Program-made: the position numbers and the translations under genes
Notes under the pieces: model-generated
Database searches by the model: none
Seen by the model: the letters and a program-made list of their open reading frames with translations, nothing else
What the model was told of the DNA's origin: nothing
Assembly (NCBI GenBank): GCA_963655255.1
Contig: CAVKEB010000008.1
Span: 1 to 64,000, forward strand
DNA from: CAG-791 sp963655255
GTDB lineage: Bacteria > Bacillota > Clostridia > Lachnospirales > Lachnospiraceae
DNA length: 64,000 nt
Direction of reading: 5' to 3'
Shown here: in pieces, positions 24,857 through 32,282 of the stretch
Numbering within the stretch: position 1 is the first letter of the stretch
Layout of the letters: the number at the start of each line of letters is the position of its first letter

Positions 24857-24883
24857 TTGCCGGAAACATCCGGGTGCTATAAT
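24857..24883 (+). promoter_or_regulatory. Promoter overlapping the MATE gene start
   Basis: TTGCCG (24857-24862), a 15-bp spacer and consensus TATAAT (24878-24883). Transcription would begin at about 24890, only a few bases before ATG 24893, and no Shine-Dalgarno sequence is visible. The mRNA may be leaderless or nearly so. Confidence 0.5.
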
Positions 24884-24892
24884 AATTGGATT

Positions 24893-26380
24893 ATGAAAAA
24901 GGTTGATTTTGAAAACGGAACGATTACGCATAACATTCTCCAGACGGCTTTCCCGATGCTGACCGCCCAGGTTCTGAACCTGCTGTACAGCATCGTGGAC
25001 CGCGTGTACATCGGCAGGATTCCGGGAGCGGGGACGGAGGCCCTGGGCGCGGTCGGCCTGTGCTTTCCGGTGATTCTTCTGGTGACGGGCTTCACCAACA
25101 TGTTCGGCATGGGCGGCGCGCCGCTGTTCTCCATGGCGCTGGGAGAGAAGAACCTCGAAAAGGCGCAGCAGATTCAGAACACGGCATTTCGTCTTCTGAT
25201 CCTCTGCGGAACCGCAATTTTTCTGATCGGCGAGATCTGGGGAACTCCGATCCTCCGACTGTTCGGGGCATCCGGGCAGGAGCTGGAGGGAGCGGTTTCC
25301 TATCTGCGGATTTATCTTGTCGGGACACTGTTTATCATGATCGCAACTGGCATGAATTCCTACATCAATGCGCAGGGATTCCCGGTGATCGGGATGCTGT
25401 CGGTGACGATCGGCGCTGCCGCCAACCTGATTCTGGATCCGGTTTTTATTTTCGGGCTGAGCCTTGGCGTGAGAGGAGCCGCGCTGGCAACGGTTCTGGC
25501 ACAGTTTCTGTCCTTTTCGTTCGTCCTGCGTTTTCTTTTCGGAAAGAAGTTTGAAAGTGACATCGATATGCCACTTTCAAACAGCAGCATCAGTGCTGAC
25601 GCACCGGCTGCCGCATTCGGCAAAACCGCATTCGCGGATTTTGCCTCAGCGAGGTATAAAAACGAAATTCCGGTCAGTTTTGCCTGGGAATTTCCCTATG
25701 CCGGGGAGATCATCAGCCTGGGACTTGCGCCCTTTATCATGCAGGTGACCAACTCGCTGGTCCAGATTGTCTGCAACAGCGTATTGATGCAGTATGGCGG
25801 AACGTTCTATGTCTCTGTGATGACCATTGTCTCCTCGGTGCGTTCCATTCTGGATGCGCCGACGATGGCCATTACGGACGGCGCCTCGCCTGTCATCAGC
25901 TACAACTATGGCGCGGGAAGGCCCGGAAATGTCCGGAAGGCCATCCGGGTCATGATGCTGCTGGCTCTTCCCTATACGGCCCTGATCTGGGGGCTGGTGA
26001 TGCTCGTTCCTTCTTTTTTCGTGCGGATATTCAGCGATGCCCCGGAAATCCTGGAGGATGCGTCGCGGGCACTCCATCTGTATTTCTTCGCCTTCGTGTT
26101 CCAGTCCTTTCAGTACAGCGGACAGACGGTCTTCAAGGCGCTGAACAAGAAGGGGAAAGCCATCTTTTTCTCCCTTTTCCGGAAGGTGATTCTGGTGGTA
26201 CCGCTGACGTTCCTCCTTCCCCGTCTGGCGGGACTGGGCACGGACGGCGTGTTCGCGGCGGAGCCGGTTTCCAACGTGGTGGGAGGACTTGCCTGCTTTG
26301 TGACGATGCTGGCGACGGTCCTGCCGGAGCTTACGCGCATGGAGCCGGATTTTCGGAAAAAGACAAACTCTGCAGAGTGA
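24893..26380 (+). CDS. MATE-family efflux transporter with an in-frame repeat insertion
   Basis: A 495-residue multidrug and toxin extrusion family transporter with about twelve membrane helices in two halves, probably cation-coupled; substrate unknown. The first half has FPMLTAQVLNLLYSIVDRVYIG and GMGGAPLFSMALGEKN. The second half restarts at EIISLGLAPFIMQVTNSLVQI and has SYNYGAGRPGNVRKAI. Residues about 219-256, in the cytoplasmic loop joining the halves, are encoded entirely by a 114-bp element (25548-25661), adding FESDIDMPLSNSS and a small Ala-rich stretch without breaking the frame. No ribosome binding site precedes ATG 24893. It follows the opp terminator and stands alone. Confidence 0.9.
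   Translation: MKKVDFENGTITHNILQTAFPMLTAQVLNLLYSIVDRVYIGRIPGAGTEALGAVGLCFPVILLVTGFTNMFGMGGAPLFSMALGEKNLEKAQQIQNTAFRLLILCGTAIFLIGEIWGTPILRLFGASGQELEGAVSYLRIYLVGTLFIMIATGMNSYINAQGFPVIGMLSVTIGAAANLILDPVFIFGLSLGVRGAALATVLAQFLSFSFVLRFLFGKKFESDIDMPLSNSSISADAPAAAFGKTAFADFASARYKNEIPVSFAWEFPYAGEIISLGLAPFIMQVTNSLVQIVCNSVLMQYGGTFYVSVMTIVSSVRSILDAPTMAITDGASPVISYNYGAGRPGNVRKAIRVMMLLALPYTALIWGLVMLVPSFFVRIFSDAPEILEDASRALHLYFFAFVFQSFQYSGQTVFKALNKKGKAIFFSLFRKVILVVPLTFLLPRLAGLGTDGVFAAEPVSNVVGGLACFVTMLATVLPELTRMEPDFRKKTNSAE
25548..25661 (+). repeat. 114-bp palindromic element, copy 3 (inside the MATE gene)
   Basis: Begins AGTTTGAAAGTGACAT (25548-25563), loop CGAT, then ATGCCACTTTCAAACA (25568-25583), one or two mismatches from a perfect hairpin. 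The rest matches copies at 9706 and 10711, ending CTCAGCGAGGTATAAAA. Its length, 114 bp, is a multiple of three, and the reading frame used by MATE contains no stop. Confidence 0.93.
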
Positions 26381-26567
26381 CGAGGCGGGGAAAAGCGAAA
26401 GGGAATTTTGTCTCATGAAGCTGAACCATGAAATCACAGACGGAAGTGGAGCACGGAAGCGAAGCCGCGGCGGAATGAGCGGTTGCGGCATAAGTGGCGG
26501 CAGAGTAAAATAGAATAGTTCGTTTAGCTTTAAGGCAGCAGTGGAATCAAAAGGGAGGACAGACAAA

Positions 26568-27287
26568 GTGGCAGATCTGGAAGCAAGACTCAGAGAGAGA
26601 AGTTATCCCGGGCGCGGCATTCTGGTCGGACGCTCTGCGGATGGCAGCAAGGCCGTCATTGCCTATTTCATTATGGGACGGAGTGAGAACAGCAGAAACC
26701 GCGTGTTCGTCACCGAGGGCGACGGTATCCGGACGGAGGCTTTCGATCCGGCGAAGATGAAGGATCCGAGCCTGATCATTTATGCGCCGGTGCGCGTTCT
26801 CGGCAACAAGACCATCGTCACCAACGGCGATCAGACCGACACCATCTATGACGGACTGGATCATCAGATGACCTTTGAGCAGTCTTTGAGAAGCCGCGAG
26901 TTCGAGCCGGACGGACCAAACTATACGCCACGGATTTCCGCGGTTCTGCACATTGAGGAGGGATCCTATAATTTTGCCATGTCGATTTTAAAGACCGATG
27001 AAGGCGATCCTGCCTCCACCCTCCGTTATACCTTCGCGTATGAGAAACCGAAGGCCGGAAGGGGGCGCTTCCTATCCACCTATGAGAATGACGCGGACCC
27101 GCTGCCCTCATTCACCGGAGAGCCGCTTGCCTGCGATTTCGACGCGGACTTCACCTCCGGAATTGACAGCTTCACCAACCGGATCTGGGCTGCGCTGAAC
27201 GCAGACAACAAGGTATCGCTCTTTACCCGCTTCATCGACATCGCAAGCGGCGAAACCGAGACAAGGATTATCAATAAAAACGTGTAA
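26568..27287 (+). CDS. purO: IMP cyclohydrolase, PurO-like
   Basis: Closes FAICAR to IMP, the last step of purine synthesis. The 239-residue protein resembles the archaeal-type PurO family, not the MGS-like domain of bacterial PurH. Recognisable stretches are YPGRGILVGRSADGSKAVIAYFIMGRSENSRNR, DPSLIIYAPVRVLG, TNGDQTDTIYDGL and PNYTPRISA. The start is GTG 26568, 8 bases after AGGGAGGA; another in-frame GTG at 26541 lacks a site. It is followed by the AICAR transformylase gene, which together replace bifunctional PurH. The symbol reflects family membership, not a tested function. Confidence 0.85.
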   Translation: MADLEARLRERSYPGRGILVGRSADGSKAVIAYFIMGRSENSRNRVFVTEGDGIRTEAFDPAKMKDPSLIIYAPVRVLGNKTIVTNGDQTDTIYDGLDHQMTFEQSLRSREFEPDGPNYTPRISAVLHIEEGSYNFAMSILKTDEGDPASTLRYTFAYEKPKAGRGRFLSTYENDADPLPSFTGEPLACDFDADFTSGIDSFTNRIWAALNADNKVSLFTRFIDIASGETETRIINKNV

Positions 27288-27288
27288 A

Positions 27289-27430
27289 TGTTCAGCACAT
27301 GCAGATGCGAACATGAATTGACCGCTCGCGGTCATATTCATGGTTCGAATCTGCATGCGGCCAGGGCCCGAAGGGCCCCTGGCCGATGATATCGAGGATT
27401 TCCGCAAGGAAATTCGAGATGTGCTGAACA
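27289..27430. repeat. TCAGCACA-ended palindromic element between purO and purH
   Basis: Perfect 12-bp terminal inverted repeats TGTTCAGCACAT (27289-27300) and ATGTGCTGAACA (27419-27430) bound 142 bp. Inside are three hairpins: about 27301-27354 (GCAGAT ... AATTGACCGC ... ATCTGC), 27358-27383 (GGCCAGGGCCC GAA GGGCCCCTGGCC), and about 27393-27418 around TTTCCGCAAGGAAA. This is the most complete member of the family in the window. Confidence 0.9.
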
Positions 27431-27472
27431 TACAGAATAATCAAGAACCTGCGACCAAGGAGAGGTGGAACG

Positions 27473-28651
27473 ATGAATTCGATGGAACTGAAGTATGGAT
27501 GCAATCCCAATCAGAAGCCCGCAAGAGTTTATATGGAAAACGGTGAAGATCTTCCGATCACGGTCCTTAATGGACGTCCCGGATATATCAACCTCCTGGA
27601 TGCCCTGAACGGGTGGCAGCTTGTTTCGGAGCTGAAGCGCGCGACGGGGAAACCGGCGGCGGCATCCTTTAAGCATGTGTCTCCCGCGGGAGCGGCCATC
27701 GGCCTTCCTCTTTCGGAGACCGAGGCGAAGATCTACTGGGTGGCGGACATGGGAGAGCTGACCCCTCTTGCCAGTGCTTACGCAAGGGCCAGAGGCGCGG
27801 ACCGCATGAGCTCCTTCGGTGATTTCATTTCCCTTTCGGACAAGTGCGATGCCTGCACGGCACGGCTCATTCACCGCGAGGTTTCGGACGGTGTCATTGC
27901 GCCCGGCTATGACGACGAGGCGCTGGAAATCCTGAAGACGAAGAAGAAGGGCAACTACTGCATTCTCCAGATGGATCCGGATTATGTTCCGGCACCGGTG
28001 GAGCACAAGCAGGTTTACGGCGTGACCTTCGAGCAGGGCAGAAACAACGTTGTGATTGACGCTTCCATGTTCGAGAACATCGTGACGAAGAACAAGGACC
28101 TTCCTGCCTGGGCGAAGGACGACATGGCGATTGCCATGATCACGCTGAAGTACACGCAGTCCAATTCCGTCTGCTATGTCAAGGGCGGACAGGCCATTGG
28201 AATCGGAGCCGGACAGCAGTCCCGGATTCACTGCACGAGACTGGCCGGGCAGAAGGCGGACAACTGGTGGCTTCGCCAGTGCCCGAAGGTCCTGAACCTT
28301 CCGTTCCGCGATGACGTGAAGCGGGTGGACAAGGACAATGCCATTGACCTCTACATCGGAGACGAGTATGAGGATCTTCTTGCGGAGGGCAGATGGCAGC
28401 AGGTGTTTACGGAGAAGCCGGATGTTTTTACCCGCGAAGAGAAGAAGGAATGGCTCTCGAAGAACACGGATGTCGTGCTCGGATCGGACGCATTCTTCCC
28501 GTTCGGCGATAATATTGAGCGCGCCTTCAAGAGCGGTGTAAAATATGTGGCAGAGCCGGGCGGTTCCGTCCGCGACGACAATGTCATTGAGGCGGCGGAC
28601 AGCCATGACATGGTGATGTGCTTTACGGGACTCCGTCTGTTCCATCATTAA
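27473..28651 (+). CDS. purH: AICAR transformylase (stand-alone PurH C-terminal domain)
   Basis: Formylates AICAR with 10-formyl-tetrahydrofolate. The 392-residue product matches the transformylase domain of PurH. Near the start are ELKYGCNPNQKPARVY and AAASFKHVSPAGAAIG with the expected Lys-His pair; later come MITLKYTQSNSVCYVKGGQAIGIGAGQQSR and SDAFFPFGDNIERA. The IMP cyclohydrolase domain of normal PurH is missing and is supplied by the preceding gene. AAGGAGAGG lies 8 bases before ATG 27473. A palindromic element separates the two genes, but co-transcription is likely. Confidence 0.93.
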   Translation: MNSMELKYGCNPNQKPARVYMENGEDLPITVLNGRPGYINLLDALNGWQLVSELKRATGKPAAASFKHVSPAGAAIGLPLSETEAKIYWVADMGELTPLASAYARARGADRMSSFGDFISLSDKCDACTARLIHREVSDGVIAPGYDDEALEILKTKKKGNYCILQMDPDYVPAPVEHKQVYGVTFEQGRNNVVIDASMFENIVTKNKDLPAWAKDDMAIAMITLKYTQSNSVCYVKGGQAIGIGAGQQSRIHCTRLAGQKADNWWLRQCPKVLNLPFRDDVKRVDKDNAIDLYIGDEYEDLLAEGRWQQVFTEKPDVFTREEKKEWLSKNTDVVLGSDAFFPFGDNIERAFKSGVKYVAEPGGSVRDDNVIEAADSHDMVMCFTGLRLFHH

Positions 28652-28661
28652 GATTGGAACG

Positions 28662-28769
28662 CAGGCGGCTGAGCAGCTGTTCTGATGTAAGCTGGTACAG
28701 GCGGCTGAGCAGCTGTTCTGATGTAAGCTGGTACAGGCGACGGAGCGGCAGCCCTGCTGCAGACCGGCA
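28662..28769. repeat. 36-bp tandem repeats after purH
   Basis: Two identical 36-bp units (28662-28697 and 28698-28733), beginning CAGGCGGCTGAGCAGCTGTT, are followed by a diverged third unit (28734-28769). The region between purH and ispF has no gene. The period equals that of the coding repeats in hemW, though the sequences differ. Confidence 0.9.
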
Positions 28770-28842
28770 CAAGATGCAGTTCTTGCCGCAAAGGGCAGGG
28801 ATGTAGCGAAAGAGTAAGGAAGAACGCTGTAAAGGAGAGATT

Positions 28843-29394
28843 ATGCGGGTAGGAACCGGATACGACGTACACAAGCTGGTCGAGGGAAGAAAATGCATCA
28901 TCGGCGGAGTGGAGATTCCCTATGAAAAGGGACTCCTCGGCCATTCGGACGCGGACGTCCTCCTGCATGCCGTCATGGACGCGCTTCTGGGAGCGGCTGC
29001 GCTCGGAGATATCGGCAAATGGTTTCCGGATACGGACCCTGAGTGGGAGGGGGCCGATTCGCTGAAGCTGACCCGGCGTGTGGGAGAAATCCTCGCGGAA
29101 CACGGGTTCCTCATTGAGAACATCGATGCGACGATCATCGCACAGGCGCCGAAGATGCGGCCGCACATCGAACGGATGCGGGAGAACATCGCGGGAGCGC
29201 TGGGACTTGAAATGGATCAGGTCAGCGTGAAGGCAACGACGGAGGAACACCTCGGCTTTACCGGACGGGGAGAGGGAATTTCCTCGCAGGCGGTGTGCCT
29301 TCTGACCTCGCCGAGGGACCTGGTCTCCCAGCAGGTGGCGCTCAACGTGGATGCACCGGCAGGCGGCTGCGGAGGGTGTCCCATGCATGGATGA
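28843..29394 (+). CDS. ispF: 2-C-methyl-D-erythritol 2,4-cyclodiphosphate synthase with Cys-rich tail
   Basis: Fifth enzyme of the MEP isoprenoid pathway. The zinc-binding start is MRVGTGYDVHKLVEGR (Asp8, His10), followed by LGHSDADVLLHAVMDALLGAAALGDIG, and ATTEEHLGFTGRGEGISSQAV near residue 130-150. IspF normally ends here at about 155-160 residues; this one continues for about 28 residues and ends GGCGGCPMHG, a possible metal or redox motif. AAAGGAGAG precedes ATG 28843. The ispF-cysE-cysS-mrnC-rlmB-sigH order is well conserved in Firmicutes, here without gltX. Confidence 0.93.
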   Translation: MRVGTGYDVHKLVEGRKCIIGGVEIPYEKGLLGHSDADVLLHAVMDALLGAAALGDIGKWFPDTDPEWEGADSLKLTRRVGEILAEHGFLIENIDATIIAQAPKMRPHIERMRENIAGALGLEMDQVSVKATTEEHLGFTGRGEGISSQAVCLLTSPRDLVSQQVALNVDAPAGGCGGCPMHG

Positions 29395-29483
29395 CGCATG
29401 GGGATCGGGCTCCGTTCATCGCACCAGGGATATTTTCCTGCGGAACCGTTATCAAATCTAGAAACGAAGGAAGTGCACCCTCT

Positions 29484-30242
29484 ATGGGGATGATTCAGAC
29501 AATCAGAGAAGAAATCGCAATCATACAGGACCGGGATCCGGCATTGCACAGCGTCTGGGAGGTTCTGCTGTATCCGAGCTTCTGGGCGATCCTGTCGTAC
29601 CGGAGAGCTCACAAGCAGTATGAAAAAGGCCACTATTTTCGTGCCCGCTGGATTTCACAGCGGAGTGCGAGAAAGACCAGAATTGAAATCCATCCCGGCG
29701 CGCAGATCGGAAAAGGACTGTTCATTGATCACGGAACCGGCGTCGTCATCGGAGAGACGACGATCATCGGCGACAACTGCACGCTGTATCAGGGGGTTAC
29801 CCTCGGTGGAACCGGGAAGGAGCAGGGCAAACGCCACCCGACCCTCGGCAACAATGTGCTGGTCGGCGCGGGGGCGAAGGTTCTGGGCTCCTTTAAAATC
29901 GGCGACAACTGCCGGATCGCGGCAGGAAGCGTTGTTCTGCAGGAGGTTCCTGCGAACTGTACGGTGGTCGGCATCCCCGGAAGGGTCGTGAAGATGTTCC
30001 AGAAAGGCGCGGAACTGGATGGCTGCAGCGAACTGGATCAGATTCATTTCCCGGATCCCGTCCGAACCGATATCGAGTGTCTGAACCGCGGACAGACGGC
30101 GCTGACCAATCAGCTGCTGGCAGTTCAGGACGAGATCCGCGAGGAGAAGGCGGAGAGGAGAAAACTTCAGGAAGAGCGGGATGACCTTCAAAAGGAACTG
30201 GAGGAGTGTCAAAAAGAGCTTCAGGAGCTGAAAAAGGCATAA
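29484..30242 (+). CDS. cysE: Serine O-acetyltransferase
   Basis: Acetylates serine for cysteine synthesis. The 252-residue protein has the short Firmicutes N-terminus (REEIAIIQDRDPALHS), then left-handed beta-helix hexapeptide repeats with GKGLFIDHGTGVVIGETTIIGDNCTLYQ and TLGNNVLVGAGAKVLG. The C-terminal extension of about 75 residues is a predicted coiled coil rich in Glu, Lys and Gln. GAAGGAAG at 29466 supports ATG 29484; the frame is open further upstream into ispF. No T-box is visible before it. Confidence 0.93.
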   Translation: MGMIQTIREEIAIIQDRDPALHSVWEVLLYPSFWAILSYRRAHKQYEKGHYFRARWISQRSARKTRIEIHPGAQIGKGLFIDHGTGVVIGETTIIGDNCTLYQGVTLGGTGKEQGKRHPTLGNNVLVGAGAKVLGSFKIGDNCRIAAGSVVLQEVPANCTVVGIPGRVVKMFQKGAELDGCSELDQIHFPDPVRTDIECLNRGQTALTNQLLAVQDEIREEKAERRKLQEERDDLQKELEECQKELQELKKA

Positions 30243-30371
30243 CCGTTTTGAACCGTGAAGCTGCCGCGCTTTCGGACAGACCGGCTGTTTTCCCCGGAAT
30301 GACAGGGAAGGACGCCTTTTGATGGAAGAAACGGCACAGAAACGTATTTTACAGGATACAGGAGAAAAACC

Positions 30372-31814
30372 ATGGCAATCGAAATCTACAATACCGAGTC
30401 CAAGCGGCTGGAGGAATTCAAGCCGATCGAAGAGGGAAAGGTCAGCATGTATGTCTGCGGCCCGACGGTGTACAACCTGATTCATATCGGCAATGCGCGG
30501 CCGATGATCGTGTTTGATACGGTCCGCCGGTATTTTGAATACAAGGGATACAAGGTCAATTATGTCTCCAACTTCACGGATGTGGACGACAAGATCATCA
30601 AAAAGGCGAATGAAGAGGGCGTGGATTCTTCGGTCATTTCCGAGCGATACATCAAGGAATGCAAGAAGGATATGGCGGATCTGAATGTAAAGCCCGCCAC
30701 GACCCACCCGCAGGCGACGCAGGAAATCGGCGGCATGATCGAGATGATCCAGACTCTGATCGACAAGGGCTTCGCCTACGTGGTCAGCGACGGAACGGTC
30801 TATTTCTCGGTCCGCCAGGATCCCGATTACGGCAAGCTCTCCCACAAGAATCTGGATGACCTGCAGTTCAACATGCGCGGCATAGCGGTGTCCGGCGAGG
30901 ACCAGAAGAAAGACCCTCTGGACTTCGTTCTCTGGAAGCCGATGAAGCCGGGCGAGCCGTACTGGGATTCTCCGTGGTGCAAGGGGCGTCCCGGCTGGCA
31001 CATCGAGTGCTCGGTGATGTCCCGAAAATATCTCGGAGAGACGATCGACATCCATGCGGGCGGCGAAGATCTGATTTTCCCGCATCATGAGAATGAGATT
31101 GCACAGTCGGAGTGCGCCAATGGAAAGCCGTTCGTGCATTACTGGATGCACAACGCGTTCCTGAATATCGACAACCACAAGATGTCCAAGTCACTCGGCA
31201 ATTTCAAGACGGTCCGCGACATTGATGCGCAGTACGATCCGCAGGTTCTCCGGTATCTCATGCTGAGTGCGCATTACCGCAGCCCTTTGAATTTCTCCGC
31301 GGAGCTGATGGAGTCGGCAAAGGCTTCCTACGAGAGAATCGTGACCTGCATGGAGAATCTGAATTTCCGCCTTACGAATGCGAAGAAGGCAGAAAGCTCT
31401 GCGGCAAAGGACGTTTCCGAAGAGGAGAAGAAGGTCCTTGCGGAGGCGGAAGGCTGCCGCGGCGAGTTTGAGAAGGCAATGGACGACGACTTCAACACGG
31501 CGGATGCACTGGCTGGCATTTTTGATCTCGTGAAGGTGATCAACACGAAGACCTCCGAGCAGTCCTCCGCAGCGTTCCTCGGGAGCCTGAAGAAGGAATT
31601 GAACGAGCTGTGCGATGTTCTCGGCCTTGTGGCAGAGCGGGAGAACGGCACTTCGGACGATGAGGCCGCCTGGGTGGAGCAGATGATCCGGGAGCGGCAG
31701 GACGCGAGAAAGGCCAGGGATTTCGCCCGTGCGGATGCCATCCGGGATGAGCTGAAGGCAAAGGGAATCGTACTCGAAGATACCCGTGAGGGCGTGAAAT
31801 GGAAAAAGGCCTGA
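30372..31814 (+). CDS. cysS: Cysteinyl-tRNA synthetase
   Basis: Charges tRNA-Cys. The 480-residue protein has the class I signatures CGPTVYNLIHIGNARP (HIGH-type, with the zinc Cys29 region), VNYVSNFTDVDDKII, GWHIECSVMS, HHENEIAQSE and the KMSKS motif HKMSKSLGNF. A C-terminal DALR-like helical region ends GVKWKKA. ATG 30372 follows AGGAGAAAAACC. Its end overlaps mrnC by 16 bases. Confidence 0.97.
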   Translation: MAIEIYNTESKRLEEFKPIEEGKVSMYVCGPTVYNLIHIGNARPMIVFDTVRRYFEYKGYKVNYVSNFTDVDDKIIKKANEEGVDSSVISERYIKECKKDMADLNVKPATTHPQATQEIGGMIEMIQTLIDKGFAYVVSDGTVYFSVRQDPDYGKLSHKNLDDLQFNMRGIAVSGEDQKKDPLDFVLWKPMKPGEPYWDSPWCKGRPGWHIECSVMSRKYLGETIDIHAGGEDLIFPHHENEIAQSECANGKPFVHYWMHNAFLNIDNHKMSKSLGNFKTVRDIDAQYDPQVLRYLMLSAHYRSPLNFSAELMESAKASYERIVTCMENLNFRLTNAKKAESSAAKDVSEEEKKVLAEAEGCRGEFEKAMDDDFNTADALAGIFDLVKVINTKTSEQSSAAFLGSLKKELNELCDVLGLVAERENGTSDDEAAWVEQMIRERQDARKARDFARADAIRDELKAKGIVLEDTREGVKWKKA

Positions 31815-32227
31815 GAGAAGAGGTCCTGGAGGCATTCCCGCAGAAGGAAGTGGACATCCGGACCTATTCGCCGCTGGGACTTGCCTTCCTGGGGGACGGC
31901 GTGTACTCGCTGATCGTGCGGACCATGGCGATTTCCAAGGGAAACCGGCAGGCGGAGAAGCTTCACAATGACACGAGAAAATATGTGTCGGCGCAGGCGC
32001 AGGCGAGAATCGGAGATGCCATTCAGGAGCTTCTGACGGAAGAGGAGGCAAGAATCTACCGGCGCGGACGCAATTCCAACCCGTACCATCATGCGAAGAA
32101 CGCGACGCTGGAGGAATATCTGAAGGCAACGGCGCTGGAGACCCTGTGCGGGTACCTTTACCTGAAGGATGACACGGCAAGGTTTCTGGAGCTGATGAAG
32201 GCGGGAATCGAGCGGGCCGGGATTTAA
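31799..32227 (+). CDS. mrnC: Mini-ribonuclease 3
   Basis: RNase III-like enzyme without a dsRNA-binding domain that matures 23S rRNA ends. The 142-residue protein contains YSPLGLAFLGDGVYSLIVR, with the catalytic LAFLGDGVY motif, and GRNSNPYHHAKNATLEEYLKATALETLCGYLYL, with the second acidic site. It overlaps cysS and precedes rlmB in the conserved cysS-mrnC-rlmB arrangement. Confidence 0.94.
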   Translation: MEKGLREEVLEAFPQKEVDIRTYSPLGLAFLGDGVYSLIVRTMAISKGNRQAEKLHNDTRKYVSAQAQARIGDAIQELLTEEEARIYRRGRNSNPYHHAKNATLEEYLKATALETLCGYLYLKDDTARFLELMKAGIERAGI

Positions 32228-32282
32228 CGCAGCCAGGACCGGGATGACAGGAAGAAAAATAAAAGGAAATAAGTGAGTGGAA

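Noticed and set aside
28662..28769. CRISPR-like 36-bp repeats
   Set aside because: The units are directly adjacent with no spacers, only two are identical, and no cas gene is present.
29395..29483. T-box riboswitch upstream of cysE-cysS
   Set aside because: The gap is under 90 bases and has neither the T-box sequence nor a terminator.
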